A DNA stretch of 64,000 nucleotides from VGBO01 sp964453335 (GTDB lineage Bacteria; Actinomycetota; Acidimicrobiia; Acidimicrobiales; CAIXPF01): contig CAYVOK010000001.1 of assembly GCA_964453335.1 (NCBI GenBank), positions 124,001-188,000 of the forward strand, read 5' to 3'. This document shows, piece by piece, positions 15,792 through 24,174 of the stretch (positions within the stretch are counted from its first letter, which is position 1; each line of letters opens with the position of its first letter). The notes under the pieces are model-generated. The model did no database searches. It saw only the letters and a list, made by a program, of their open reading frames with translations, and was not told where the DNA came from. Position numbers and translations under genes: made by a program.

Positions 15792-16496
15792 ATGAGAAAT
15801 TCAAGAGTAACGATTGGTCACGGAGTAAAACCACTTATTTTAATTGCTCCACATGGCAGCAAATGTGATGATTATAATACAGATTTGATAACTGAAAGAA
15901 CTGCTAATTTACTTCAATGTAATTATATAATTAATCATGGATGGAAGAAGTCCAAACAACTAGATATAACAAATGAATATGCTGATTGCAATAACTATGA
16001 ACACATGAAAGAAGATGTCAAAAATGAATTTCTTAATCCTATAGTACAAACAGTTAATTCTATTCTAAAATTTTATCCAAAATGCTTTATTATTTGGATT
16101 CATGGAGCAAGCAACAAAGTAAGAAATAAGTATAATAAAAAAGATATAGAAATAATTTTTGGTGATGGAGAGAGTAAAAGTAGTGGAGACAGGACTTGCA
16201 GTTTAAATTTAAAAAGATATATTATTTGTAATTTAATTAATTGTGGAGTTAAATGCTACAGCAGTTTTGCAGGAGATCAATATAATGGCGCATCAGTAAA
16301 CAATATGAATAAATATTTTAAAATTCACAATTACAACCAACGTATAGAATCTTGCCAAATAGAAATAGTAAAAGAACTTCGTAGTGATAGAGTTATGTCA
16401 ACATTAACTTCACATTATTTATCAGATGCACTAGACACTATAGAAGATTATGAAAAAAATATGCCACATATAAATACAACTTATTCTACAGTTTGA
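15792..16496 (+). CDS. Putative amidohydrolase (N-formylglutamate-amidohydrolase-like)
   Basis: From the ATG at 15792 the protein has 234 residues. LILIAPHGSKCDDYNTD near the N terminus, RTANLL, a middle FIIWIHGAS strand and GDGES recall the zinc-dependent N-formylglutamate amidohydrolase fold, where PHGG and an IDxH segment bind zinc. The match is partial: the second part reads IWIHGAS. It could cleave an amide or a peptidoglycan-related bond. An ATG at 15723 gives a basic 23-residue extension that I consider less likely. Confidence 0.4.
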   Translation: MRNSRVTIGHGVKPLILIAPHGSKCDDYNTDLITERTANLLQCNYIINHGWKKSKQLDITNEYADCNNYEHMKEDVKNEFLNPIVQTVNSILKFYPKCFIIWIHGASNKVRNKYNKKDIEIIFGDGESKSSGDRTCSLNLKRYIICNLINCGVKCYSSFAGDQYNGASVNNMNKYFKIHNYNQRIESCQIEIVKELRSDRVMSTLTSHYLSDALDTIEDYEKNMPHINTTYSTV

Positions 16497-16798
16497 TATA
16501 AGGGGAAATTGGTTTTAATGAAAATTAAAATCTCTTCTATTACTGTACAAGATACAGGCTTTTGAAAATATATTTTATTTCTCTCAAAATTATAATAACA
16601 AATAGTATCAAATGTGTTTTTAGATGATATTTTAACGACATCATCTCCCATGCCTTGCATACAATGCTCTAATGTTATAACAAAAATTGATTTAGAGTCG
16701 CCATTAACAATGGCCGCAATTTGATTGAGGCTCATAAATGGCTTGCTTGCTGAATCTGCTCGATTTTTAGCTGCTTTTTTTTTCGACATGATCTGCAT
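16481..16798 (-). CDS. Hypothetical protein, 105 aa
   Basis: The product starts MQIMSKKKAAKNRADS, with a second possible ATG at 16789. It has a basic N terminus, a Ser-Leu-Asn-rich middle and a beta-rich second half (SIFVITLEHCMQGMGDD). The 3' end overlaps the preceding convergent gene by 16 bases. No family recognised. Confidence 0.45.
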   Translation of the reverse strand: MQIMSKKKAAKNRADSASKPFMSLNQIAAIVNGDSKSIFVITLEHCMQGMGDDVVKISSKNTFDTICYYNFERNKIYFQKPVSCTVIEEILIFIKTNFPLYQTVE

Positions 16799-16818
16799 CC
16801 AAAAATTTAAACAGGAGA

Positions 16819-16827
16819 ATAAATATT
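16819..16827 (+). promoter_or_regulatory. Late-promoter-like box ATAAATATT
   Basis: ATAAATATT lies 2 bases before the ATG at 16830 and overlaps the space after an AGGAG sequence at 16813-16817. It matches the recurrent late-type box. If transcription starts downstream of it the upstream AGGAG would not be in the mRNA. Confidence 0.45.
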
Positions 16828-16829
16828 GT

Positions 16830-17129
16830 ATGCCAGCTAAAAGCAGAGAACAACAGAAATTATTTTTTGCAGTACAAAACTGTCAAAAAACTGGAAATTG
16901 CCCTCCTTCTAAAAAAATCAGAGATATTGCAAAAAATATGGATCCAAAAGACGTTGAGAAGTTCACACATTTAGAATCAAACATTTTATCTTTCAGACAA
17001 TATTTTGAGAATAGAAGCCAAGAAGATAATAAGAAATGTGAATGTAAGTGCAAACCATGTGTTGATGGAGATTGCAATAAATGCATTTGCAAAAATTGCA
17101 AATGCAAAAATTGTAAGTGCAATAAGTAG
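16830..17129 (+). CDS. Small phage protein with a metallothionein-like cysteine tail
   Basis: The 99-residue protein begins MPAKSREQQKLFFAVQNCQK, typical of a widespread family of small phage/bacterial proteins starting MPAKSKAQQRF (unknown function). The C-terminal third is extraordinary: from about residue 72 nearly every third residue is Cys, alternating with Lys (CECKCKPC, CNKCICKNCKC), ten cysteines in under 30 residues. This looks like a metal-binding tail of the metallothionein kind. The late-type promoter suggests a late or virion protein. The frame upstream of 16830 is not used. Confidence 0.65.
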   Translation: MPAKSREQQKLFFAVQNCQKTGNCPPSKKIRDIAKNMDPKDVEKFTHLESNILSFRQYFENRSQEDNKKCECKCKPCVDGDCNKCICKNCKCKNCKCNK

Positions 17130-17131
17130 AA

Positions 17132-17377
17132 ATGTTTGATGATAAATTATGTGAAACCATAGAAGAAGTCTATGTAAAAAGGCCTTGGCTAAAGAATAAG
17201 ATAGAATCTAATCATAAACTTTTAGAAGCAATTGAAACGTTGAAGCTTAAGCCCAATTATTCAAGAATAATGAATCAAATAGATTTATATGATTTGCAAG
17301 ATTGGGCCATAAATAAAATGCTGAAATTTTATGCCGAAAATCGGATTCAATTTCTAGATTTAAACACAGGAGACTGA
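17132..17377 (+). CDS. Hypothetical protein, 81 aa
   Basis: The gene follows the Cys-rich gene by 2 bases. The acidic helical product (CETIEEVYVKRPWLKNKIE, LYDLQDWAINKMLKFY) has no family I recognise. It is followed at once by a 39-residue gene, giving a three-gene plus-strand unit. Confidence 0.55.
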   Translation: MFDDKLCETIEEVYVKRPWLKNKIESNHKLLEAIETLKLKPNYSRIMNQIDLYDLQDWAINKMLKFYAENRIQFLDLNTGD

Positions 17378-17378
17378 A

Positions 17379-17498
17379 ATGGAAAACACACCACAACAAA
17401 CTAAACCCATGAAATTCAATGAATGGGTAAAAATTAGAGAATCGAAAGAAAACGAAAAAAAGAAAAAATTAGCTCACCGCAAAAAGCATGGCGGTTGA
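17379..17498 (+). CDS. 39-residue basic peptide with F-x-x-W tag-like segment
   Basis: A short frame with AGGAG 9 bases upstream of the ATG encodes MENTPQQTKPMKFNEWVKIR and a very basic tail (KENEKKKKLAHRKKHGG). MKFNEWVKI resembles the short N-terminal motif of several lone late genes in this window. No other gene fits the space, and the ribosome site supports translation. It could be a packaged or DNA-binding peptide. Confidence 0.5.
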   Translation: MENTPQQTKPMKFNEWVKIRESKENEKKKKLAHRKKHGG

Positions 17499-17502
17499 AT
17501 GT

Positions 17503-17539
17503 CTTGAGTCATGCCACAGTTGTGGCACATTAACTCAAG
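17503..17539. terminator. Nested hairpin between convergent genes
   Basis: CTTGAGT (17503-17509) pairs with ACTCAAG (17533-17539), and inside it TGCCACA (17512-17518) pairs with TGTGGCA (17521-17527). It lies between the ends of the plus-strand 39-residue gene and the minus-strand sigma gene. There is no T-run on either side, so it may be a transcription barrier or mRNA 3'-end protector rather than a classic terminator. Confidence 0.4.
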
Positions 17540-18438
17540 GAAACTAAGTTCAATTTTCCATCTTTAATTTGTTCTTTAATAAAGTTCACACCGTTTTCAC
17601 GAATCTGTCGGACTCTTTCTTTTGTAAGATTGAGTTCGGCAGAAATTTCTTTTAATGTCTTTTTGCTCTGTCCAAGAAGTCCAAAGCAATGAATTATTAC
17701 AAAATGCTCTCTATAATCTCTTTGTCTAATTAAATTCAAAACTGTCAAAACATCATAATTAATGCTTTCATTTTTTTCTACTTGGTTAATATTTTCATAC
17801 TGCTTTTCGTCTAATTTATTACAAAAAGTTGAGTTGTCAATATTAGTTGCAATATTATCATAAAACTTTTTGTCATGGGAATGATCCCTCAAGGAATTGT
17901 TCATCAAAACCCATGTGCAGTAAGTAGAGAACTTAAACCCTCGGGTATAATCAAACCCATCTACTGCCTTCATGATGTTTAAAAGGCAATCACTAATTAA
18001 GTCACTAATATTTTCTCCGTAATAGTCTTTCCTCTTTTTAATTACTTGAGCAGTCAACCTCGTATTGCAACTTACAATAAAATTCCTTGATTCTTGGTAC
18101 TTTTTGAAGTAATCTATACAAACTTGCTCAAATGTATTGATTCCAGTCTGCTTGAACTTATCAAAATTGAGTTTTGTTTTGTATTTATAAAAATTCATTT
18201 TTCTAAAAAGATGATACTCTTGTTTTTTTGAAAGCAGCGGTTCAGTATAAAACTGCCTAATTTCAGGTGCAACTTTATTGATGTCTTTTTGCATCAATGC
18301 TTTTTTCTTGCTAAATTCATCAAAATCAGGCATTTCTTGCTCTATTTCGGCAATATATTCAGAGCAACTAAAATTTCCATTTATCCAATACTTGAAATTA
18401 TTATGGCTGATTTCAAAATCAATCTTTTCAATATTCAT
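17530..18438 (-). CDS. RNA polymerase sigma-70 family factor
   Basis: This 302-residue protein is the clearest sigma factor here. Residues about 120-180 match region 2: NFIVSCNTRLTAQVIKKR, then ISDLISDCLLNIMKAVDGFD and GFKFSTYCTWVLMNNSLRDH. The C terminus has region 4 with HCFGLLGQSKKTLKEISAEL and a recognition helix TKERVRQIRENG. Region 1.1 is absent, as in alternative sigmas. It is the last gene of the clpX operon and would redirect host RNA polymerase to phage promoters. The start overlaps the upstream gene by 11 bases. Confidence 0.88.
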   Translation of the reverse strand: MNIEKIDFEISHNNFKYWINGNFSCSEYIAEIEQEMPDFDEFSKKKALMQKDINKVAPEIRQFYTEPLLSKKQEYHLFRKMNFYKYKTKLNFDKFKQTGINTFEQVCIDYFKKYQESRNFIVSCNTRLTAQVIKKRKDYYGENISDLISDCLLNIMKAVDGFDYTRGFKFSTYCTWVLMNNSLRDHSHDKKFYDNIATNIDNSTFCNKLDEKQYENINQVEKNESINYDVLTVLNLIRQRDYREHFVIIHCFGLLGQSKKTLKEISAELNLTKERVRQIRENGVNFIKEQIKDGKLNLVSLS

Positions 18439-18823
18439 ATTTTAAATTCTCCTGCCATTTGTCAATAACTTGAAGATGTGATACGTCCCCTAGATAAAGA
18501 TAAGACATGCAGTATCTCAAAGCAACATCAATTTTTTCATCTTGATAAATATTTTCTATTTCTATCACAGATAGTGAATACAAACCTACATCAACGCCTT
18601 CATATTCATTAAGAATTTTTAATGTGTAGATATCTACAAAGTAAATTTCCCCTTCTATTTTTTGAGGATTTTGCTGGTCGATAACCATGCATGGATAAGA
18701 AATTTTTGTATATAATTTATAATTTTGACAAGTTTCTGCCCTGCCGATGTATTTAGATTTTTTTAAAAGATTGCTTCCTCTGCCCCCACGCATAAGCGTT
18801 CCATAGACAAAAAGCGGTATCAA
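18428..18823 (-). CDS. Gamma-glutamylcyclotransferase-like (GGCT/AIG2) protein
   Basis: The 131-residue protein begins IPLFVYGTLMRGGRG, the hallmark substrate loop of the GGCT/AIG2 fold, and has LKILNEYEGVDVGLYSL near residue 90, supplying the catalytic Glu region. Family members cyclise gamma-glutamyl amines to release 5-oxoproline. The start codon is TTG, overlapping the clpX stop as TTGA. Phage amidoligases are often accompanied by such cyclotransferases, and an amidoligase gene is at 27850-28782. Confidence 0.8.
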   Translation of the reverse strand: MIPLFVYGTLMRGGRGSNLLKKSKYIGRAETCQNYKLYTKISYPCMVIDQQNPQKIEGEIYFVDIYTLKILNEYEGVDVGLYSLSVIEIENIYQDEKIDVALRYCMSYLYLGDVSHLQVIDKWQENLKYEY

Positions 18824-20043
18824 ATTTTATCCTCAATATATTTTCTGGTTATAACAATTTTTTTGTTTTTGTAATCCGCCACATCATAATTATAGTCGAA
18901 AAGTATTTTCTCCATGATTTGTTTTAGTCCTCTAGCACCTGTACTTAAGGCAAAAGCTTTTTCAGCAATAAATTCTAAAGCAGAATGCTGAAAAACTAAA
19001 TCAACTTGATCATATTTAAATTGTTTTTGATATTGTTTTACAAGACTATTTTTTGGATCTGTCAAAACAGTAATCAAATCAGAAATACTTAACTTGTCCA
19101 ACTTTTGTATAAGTGGGAATCTTCCAACAAACTCTGGTATCATGCCAAATTTTATTAAGTCTTCTGGCAGCACTGATTCATCGGCTTTTTTAAAGGCATC
19201 CGTATGATGGGTGAATCCCATCTTTCTTCCGTTTCGCTGTGCTACAATTTCTTCTATTCCTACAAATGTACCTCCCACTATGAATAAAATATTTGTTGTG
19301 TCTATGTGAAGCATTTTTTGCTCAGGATGTTTTCTGCCACCCTGCGGACTTACATTACAAGTAGTTCCCTCGATAAGCTTAAGCAGACCCTGCTGGACAC
19401 CCTCCCCACCCACATCTTTCGATATGCTCACATTATTTCTACTAATTGAAAGCTTATCTATTTCATCAATATAGATTATTCCGCTTTGTGCTGCCTCAAT
19501 ATCAAAATCACAATTTCTCAACAAAGTCGAAATCAGACTTTCAACATCGTCCCCAACATAACCAGCCTCTGTAAGAGAGGTAGCATCTCCAATTGCCAAA
19601 GGCACATTAAGAAACTGTGCAAGCTTTTTTATTAACATGGTTTTGCCACATCCGGTTGGCCCAACCATTAATACATTTGTTTTTTCAAGTTGTACGTCAT
19701 CTTTTTGCTTGGAATTTGTAGCACTATTAATTCTTTTGAAATGATTTGCTACTGCTATGCTCAAAGCTTTCTTTGCTAAATTTTGACCAATTACATACTG
19801 ATCAAGAAATTCTTTTATTGTTCTAGGATCTAAAAATTTAGTTTTAGTTTTTTTACTAGAGGGTTTGAAACTTCCATTTTTATTATGATATGAAAAAATA
19901 TGGCCACATGTGTTGTGACAAATAAAACAAATCCTCACCTTTTCTTTAGAGATATTGCTCTCTATTAAATGACCAACTTCTGCGGAAGGCTTTCCGCAGA
20001 AGCTGCACAAGAAACTGTCTTTAGAATTTGTTTTGCTTTTCAT
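18820..20043 (-). CDS. clpX: ATP-dependent unfoldase ClpX
   Basis: The protein is full-length for ClpX (407 residues from ATG 20043). The N-terminal zinc domain has C13-x2-C16 and C39-x2-C42. The AAA+ core has Walker A GPTGCGKT, Walker B IIYIDEIDK, GGEGVQQGLLKLIEGT and sensor regions EFVGRFPL and STGARGLKQIMEKIL. The ClpP-docking IGF loop reads MGF (RKMGFTHH), so host ClpP binding is possible but uncertain. As a phage unfoldase it could degrade host regulators or remodel phage complexes. First gene of a clpX-GGCT-sigma operon. Confidence 0.93.
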   Translation of the reverse strand: MKSKTNSKDSFLCSFCGKPSAEVGHLIESNISKEKVRICFICHNTCGHIFSYHNKNGSFKPSSKKTKTKFLDPRTIKEFLDQYVIGQNLAKKALSIAVANHFKRINSATNSKQKDDVQLEKTNVLMVGPTGCGKTMLIKKLAQFLNVPLAIGDATSLTEAGYVGDDVESLISTLLRNCDFDIEAAQSGIIYIDEIDKLSISRNNVSISKDVGGEGVQQGLLKLIEGTTCNVSPQGGRKHPEQKMLHIDTTNILFIVGGTFVGIEEIVAQRNGRKMGFTHHTDAFKKADESVLPEDLIKFGMIPEFVGRFPLIQKLDKLSISDLITVLTDPKNSLVKQYQKQFKYDQVDLVFQHSALEFIAEKAFALSTGARGLKQIMEKILFDYNYDVADYKNKKIVITRKYIEDKI

Positions 20044-20073
20044 CACAACAGTATAACAAAAAGCAAATTCAAT

Positions 20074-20481
20074 TCAAGTGGCTTTAGAAAACTTGCCTGT
20101 CTCATCGTTTCTGACAATCTTCTTTTGTTTTTTCAAAACGCTAAGACGAGATCTGACGATATTAAGGAAGTCTTTGGCACTAGAAGAAGAAACATATCCC
20201 TCTGCTATTACTTTCTCAACGATGTCGTTCACACCAACATCGGTTGACGAATTATAAACAGTTTCAAGAATTATGGAGTCAAGAGATTTTTTATTGATAC
20301 TACCTTTGGGTCTTCCAATTTTTGCTTCGCCAATATAGGCTCTAGCACCTGATATTGATCCGCCTATTTTCTGAATTTGCATTTCTATATCTTTCAACTG
20401 CTGCATGAGCAGTTTTCTTTCCTCCAACAAAGTGGTAAGAGTCTTTTTGTCATCTTGGGATGCGGTACTGTTCTGGCTCAT
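20074..20481 (-). CDS. DNA-binding-like protein with AT-hook motif
   Basis: From the ATG at 20481 (GAGGAAA ribosome site) the protein has 135 residues. The N-terminal part is a coiled coil (LLEERKLLMQQLKDIEMQIQ). The middle has GRPKGSINKK, an AT-hook-like minor-groove motif. The C-terminal half (VNDIVEKVIAEGYVSSSSAK, LKKQKKIVRNDETGKF) resembles a winged-helix regulator domain. It lies between clpX and the divergent csrA gene, so it may regulate either. Confidence 0.6.
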   Translation of the reverse strand: MSQNSTASQDDKKTLTTLLEERKLLMQQLKDIEMQIQKIGGSISGARAYIGEAKIGRPKGSINKKSLDSIILETVYNSSTDVGVNDIVEKVIAEGYVSSSSAKDFLNIVRSRLSVLKKQKKIVRNDETGKFSKAT

Positions 20482-20608
20482 GTTTTCCTCGCTGCGATAT
20501 GCGTCCTCTTGAATCATACGGGAATATGTCAGCCATACAACCAAAAAAATTGCCTACCCTGAACTTTGTGTCTATAATTTATTAGGTCATTCCAGAAAAG
20601 GAGTTTAC

Positions 20609-20812
20609 ATGTTAGTTCTGACTAGAAAACAAGATGAGAGCATCACAATTCGTTGCCCAGATGGAAAACTCATCAAAATCACAGTATGCAGAATCGATGA
20701 CAATTATAAAGTTCGTGTTGGAATAGAAGCAGAAAGTGATTATAAAATAACACGAACAGAATTAATACAAAGATCTAACAAAGATGTCCAAGAATTTTTC
20801 AAGCAGTTTTAG
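20609..20812 (+). CDS. csrA: Carbon storage regulator CsrA
   Basis: The 67-residue protein is a complete CsrA: MLVLTRKQDESITI (first beta strand with the RNA-contacting Leu4/Arg region), KITVCRIDD, KVRVGIEAESDYKITRTEL with the conserved C-terminal Arg, and a helical tail. CsrA dimers bind GGA in mRNA hairpins and block or stabilise translation. A good GGAG ribosome site precedes the ATG. As a phage protein it may repress host messages or time phage genes; the GGA-hairpin leader at 15585-15693 is a candidate target. It overlaps the convergent zinc-ribbon gene by 14 bases. Confidence 0.93.
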   Translation: MLVLTRKQDESITIRCPDGKLIKITVCRIDDNYKVRVGIEAESDYKITRTELIQRSNKDVQEFFKQF

Positions 20813-21077
20813 ATTTGATGAATTTTATAAATTCATCCATACTCAAACCATCATCAGCACATGATTTGATGAGGTCGTAATCTTCAGGATCAATCTTCAA
20901 AGCAGATTTGAATTGATTTTCATTCAGGTAAAGATTGCTTATCATGACTCGATAAAAAGAAAGCAATTCGTTTTCTTTTGTTGAAACTATGATTCTTGAA
21001 CATTTTTCACAAAAAGAAACGCCATTGTGCAGAGGTTTTTGTAACGATTTACTACAGTAAGGGCAAAAACAAATCAT
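20799..21077 (-). CDS. Zinc-ribbon protein, 92 aa
   Basis: The N terminus has a classic four-cysteine zinc ribbon (CPYC near residue 5, then CEKC near residue 23). A helical region with many Leu, Asn and Lys follows and a C-terminal helix ends EFIKFIKSK. Zinc-ribbon proteins of this size are common in phages as nucleic-acid or RNA-polymerase binders. The 3' end overlaps csrA. Confidence 0.65.
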   Translation of the reverse strand: MICFCPYCSKSLQKPLHNGVSFCEKCSRIIVSTKENELLSFYRVMISNLYLNENQFKSALKIDPEDYDLIKSCADDGLSMDEFIKFIKSKTA

Positions 21078-21089
21078 CTATATTATATA

Positions 21090-21116
21090 GGGCTGAGAGA
21101 AAGTTTCTCTCAGCCC
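21090..21116 (-). terminator. 13-bp palindromic hairpin after the ParB-like gene
   Basis: A 27-base palindrome (GGGCTGAGAGAAA with its complement, one central base) lies 13 bases beyond the stop of 21130-22434. On the minus strand it is followed by a TATATAATATAG stretch and the ATG of the zinc-ribbon gene. It probably ends the ParB-like transcript, while TATAAT right after it may be the next -10 element. Confidence 0.6.
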
Positions 21117-21129
21117 TTTGATTTACAAA

Positions 21130-22434
21130 CTATTGTGCGAACCTATCCCCTCTTCTAAATTCTTTAGACCAATGAATCAAGAAATCAGAACATGGTTGAT
21201 CATTCAGAAGCGATACAATTAAATCTCTCGAAATTTCAATTACTGCTGGGTCTAAGTCAATGCCCTCTAGCTCTCCACCTTTTATATTGTCTATAACAGC
21301 TAGCCAACCTTGGACTAACACACTTTTTGGAATAGAAACATCGCTAACGACTTTTGGCGCTACATCAGTTTGATTTGACTGTGGCGCTTCTTTATCTCCT
21401 TCTTCTGGAATTTCTTGCTTAGTCTTTTTCTTGGAAGTGTTTTTACCAGCCCTAGGACCAATATTGTTGTTATTAGATGCTAAATTATGAGTTGTAATAA
21501 TTGGCGTAACATTCTGTTGTTTGCTAAGAAGCTCTGTTTCAGCAAGCAAACCCTCTTCAAGAATGTCTTCTGCTGATTTCACCCCTTCAATATCATTGTT
21601 GTTAGCACAAATGAGACTTTGTGCTTTTGCAATATCTTGTTTTTTCCGAATATTCTTTATTTGCTTGTCAATTTTTTCAATTTTTGCTGCAGCTTCAATC
21701 TCTGCAGCGCTCTGTGCATCTTTAAATGCTTTAGATTTATCTTCTGGATTTTCAATTTCGGCAAGCACTCTAGCTGCAGCTATGCTCATTTTCTCATTAA
21801 ATATACAATCTCTTATTTCATAATCAATAGGATGTGAACCATCAATTTTTTTAAGTAATGACTTGACATTATCAAGCCAAGCTTGAGTATTACCCGTCAT
21901 CAATAATATTTTAGAATCTTCAACTTTTTTCTCGAGGCAATAATCTACAAACTTGTACTCTACGCCATGCCCGAATTTTACCTTTGTCTTATCCTCCTCA
22001 AAAGCAAGATGATAAGAATCTATCTCGGTAGCGTTTTCAAATACACGAACCAGTACATTCTTATATAGTTCAGAAGCAGGAACCATAACTCCCGTTTTAA
22101 GGTCTAAACAATCAGAGTTGGCTTTAATAAGCTCTTCTATAGCAAGATACCTTCGATGACCATTAATTAAGCTAATCTTTTCATCTTGAATCCTAGCCAA
22201 CAATGGCGTTAAAAGGCCTTTTCTTTGAATGGACTCTTTCAAATAGTCCATGTCATCTTGGTTCATGCCTATGGGAGAACTGTTGAAAGCCTCGCAAATT
22301 ATTCTGGGATTGGCGAAATCGAATCCCTTTTCTCTAATTTCAAAACTATCCTTCTTAATTGAAGAAAAAGGAATTAAATAAAGATTATCAGTTACCAAAG
22401 TCAGTTGAAGAGATTGGGCAATCTTGGCATCCAT
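21130..22434 (-). CDS. ParB-like nuclease-domain protein
   Basis: The 434-residue protein has a ParB N-terminal domain: an LIPFSSI start, YLKESIQRKGLLTPLLAR and the signature SLINGHRRYLAIEEL near residue 110. The middle part (IEAAAKIEKIDKQIKNIRKK) is a lysine-rich coiled coil, followed by a low-complexity linker and a folded C-terminal domain. ParB-fold proteins bind CTP and load onto DNA; phage versions act in segregation, transcription or DNA modification. No parA partner is visible here. Confidence 0.75.
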   Translation of the reverse strand: MDAKIAQSLQLTLVTDNLYLIPFSSIKKDSFEIREKGFDFANPRIICEAFNSSPIGMNQDDMDYLKESIQRKGLLTPLLARIQDEKISLINGHRRYLAIEELIKANSDCLDLKTGVMVPASELYKNVLVRVFENATEIDSYHLAFEEDKTKVKFGHGVEYKFVDYCLEKKVEDSKILLMTGNTQAWLDNVKSLLKKIDGSHPIDYEIRDCIFNEKMSIAAARVLAEIENPEDKSKAFKDAQSAAEIEAAAKIEKIDKQIKNIRKKQDIAKAQSLICANNNDIEGVKSAEDILEEGLLAETELLSKQQNVTPIITTHNLASNNNNIGPRAGKNTSKKKTKQEIPEEGDKEAPQSNQTDVAPKVVSDVSIPKSVLVQGWLAVIDNIKGGELEGIDLDPAVIEISRDLIVSLLNDQPCSDFLIHWSKEFRRGDRFAQ

Positions 22435-22510
22435 GAGAAAATTCTCTCGAAGTCAGCTAGAAATTCAACACCGGATGGAATTATAGGGTGCCCCTCAAAA
22501 GATACAACCG

Positions 22511-23290
22511 TCAACCTAAAATTTCCAAATCTCTTTTGAATAATTTAAAATTTTCATTCAAAGTTTGTTTTGCAGAAGAATTATATTTTAATAAATCCAA
22601 AACTGTGCAGCCCCCTTCGTGATGGACAAAAGATCTTTTAGAAATAGCCTGTTTGTATCCTAATTTCTTAATTTTAAAACCCATCAAGTCACATTCAAAC
22701 CAGCAAAAAGGATATGCTGGAAATCCTCCGGCCTGTAACAAAATAGGTCTATAAGCCATAGTACAAATAAATGGGGATGGTCTTTCTAATAAGACAGGAG
22801 GTTCGCTTGTTGATTCTTTTAGAGCAAAGTTAACAAAATCTTTTGACATAAAATTATTTGTACTTGCAGATATGGTCACAACTTTTTCTTTTTGCATAAT
22901 AAGAAGATCTTCATATAAATTTATGAACATTTTTGATTCAGTAACACAAGTATCGTTATGCATTATGCAGATTAGATCGTTTGTAGCTTTTTGAAGCCCA
23001 AGATTAACAGCATTTCCAAATCCAGTATTACTTCCAGTAAAAAAATATTTAGCTCTTGGTATCTTTGCAAAAAATTGATTGCAAGCCAAACTGTCTTTAT
23101 CATCTTGTACTACAACTAGTTCAAAATCTATATAACTAGCCTTTTCATAAATAGATTCAATTAGTTTACTACATAAATCCAATTTTTTATGAAATGGAAT
23201 TATTATACTTAATTTAATTCTTCTTGGTTGACTAATGCTTTTATAAATCACTTTTTTTACAGTGATATTATTAGGTTGTATTTCATTCAC
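22511..23290 (-). CDS. Family 2 glycosyltransferase
   Basis: The protein has a GT2/GT-A domain: KLSIIIPFHKKLDLCSKLIE, ELVVVQDD, GSNTGFGNAVNLGL and the metal-binding region IMHNDTCV (DxD-like), then FICTMAYRPILLQAGGFPAY and WFECDLMG for the acceptor side. A GTG at 23290 overlaps the previous stop (GTGAATGA); a TTG 18 bases upstream is also possible. It would transfer sugars to a phage or cell-surface acceptor. Confidence 0.8.
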   Translation of the reverse strand: MNEIQPNNITVKKVIYKSISQPRRIKLSIIIPFHKKLDLCSKLIESIYEKASYIDFELVVVQDDKDSLACNQFFAKIPRAKYFFTGSNTGFGNAVNLGLQKATNDLICIMHNDTCVTESKMFINLYEDLLIMQKEKVVTISASTNNFMSKDFVNFALKESTSEPPVLLERPSPFICTMAYRPILLQAGGFPAYPFCWFECDLMGFKIKKLGYKQAISKRSFVHHEGGCTVLDLLKYNSSAKQTLNENFKLFKRDLEILG

Positions 23291-23528
23291 GACTAAAGAT
23301 ATCCACAACTTCTGTGTTATTCAAAAAACTTAAAAACTTTTGTGTCTCATCTTTGGTTAAAAATATTCTGTCCGCACTTGATTGTTTTGTAAAATAAAGA
23401 GCATAGTGCCTTGATGGATTCATGGGATCATTTATAAGCTCGCCATGAGTCACTTGGTTCAAATTTACAATAACCTTATCGTTTACAGAATAAAAATTAT
23501 CAAATCTCTTCTGTACTTTTCTAGCCAT
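23283..23528 (-). CDS. Hypothetical protein, 81 aa
   Basis: The ATG at 23528 has GGAGA nine bases upstream and gives MARKVQKRFDNFYSVNDKVI. The product is basic at the N terminus and has a beta-rich middle (KVIVNLNQVTHGEL). It overlaps the glycosyltransferase by 8 bases and the HNH gene by 8 bases, pointing to a coupled operon. Function unknown. Confidence 0.6.
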   Translation of the reverse strand: MARKVQKRFDNFYSVNDKVIVNLNQVTHGELINDPMNPSRHYALYFTKQSSADRIFLTKDETQKFLSFLNNTEVVDIFSRE

Positions 23529-24150
23529 TTTGGTTCTCCAGTTCAATATTCCAGTATGCCGCATCGAGCCATTGTTTCCAAGACTTGTAATGAATGTGAA
23601 ACTTGAAATCTCTAATTTTTGGTTTCTTAGGCTCTTTTGAAAGTTTCATGCCTGCTGGGAACTTTTTGTTTTTTACTTGTTCCAGCAAGAAGTCCCCCTT
23701 AATAGAGTTACATTCCACACAGCTTAGAACACAATTTGTCCAAGTGGTTTGGCCTCCTTTTGATTTAGGAAGAACATGATCTATTGTCAGCTCTTCGCTA
23801 CCAGGTCTTATACCACAATATTGGCATCTGTAATCATCTCTTCGAAAAATATTTGCTCTGGAAAATATGATCAATTGTCTAGGATATTTGTCATATTTAT
23901 TTAATTTAATGATTTCAGGAATTCTGAAAACATAGTTTACTGTATGAATGGCCTCTTCAGAATCTCTAGGAGGTCTTATACGGGACCATTCTTCCCATGT
24001 ATATGGAACACAACTTTCGTCAATAACATCTGCTTTTGGAGGACCAGACAACAATAGATTGAGCACCTTATATACAGGTGCAGTACCTATAGCAGTCCAG
24101 TTTTTATTTAATATCAATACTGGTTTAGTCAGCTTAGGAAGCATTAACAT
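23521..24150 (-). CDS. HNH endonuclease
   Basis: The protein has a zinc-HNH module: CQYCGIRPGSEELTIDHVLP, then KGGQTTWTNCVLSCVECNSI, with CxxC and CxxC pairs around the catalytic His. The N-terminal extension (VLILNKNWTAIGTAPVYKVL, VFRIPEIIKLNKYD) is typical of the stand-alone bacterial HNH proteins that begin VLN..Y.PL. ATG codons at 24150 and 24144, or a TTG at 24171, are possible starts. It may be a homing-like nuclease or act in DNA processing. Confidence 0.83.
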   Translation of the reverse strand: MLMLPKLTKPVLILNKNWTAIGTAPVYKVLNLLLSGPPKADVIDESCVPYTWEEWSRIRPPRDSEEAIHTVNYVFRIPEIIKLNKYDKYPRQLIIFSRANIFRRDDYRCQYCGIRPGSEELTIDHVLPKSKGGQTTWTNCVLSCVECNSIKGDFLLEQVKNKKFPAGMKLSKEPKKPKIRDFKFHIHYKSWKQWLDAAYWNIELENQNG

Positions 24151-24174
24151 ATCTACTGATCTAGTAAACAAACT

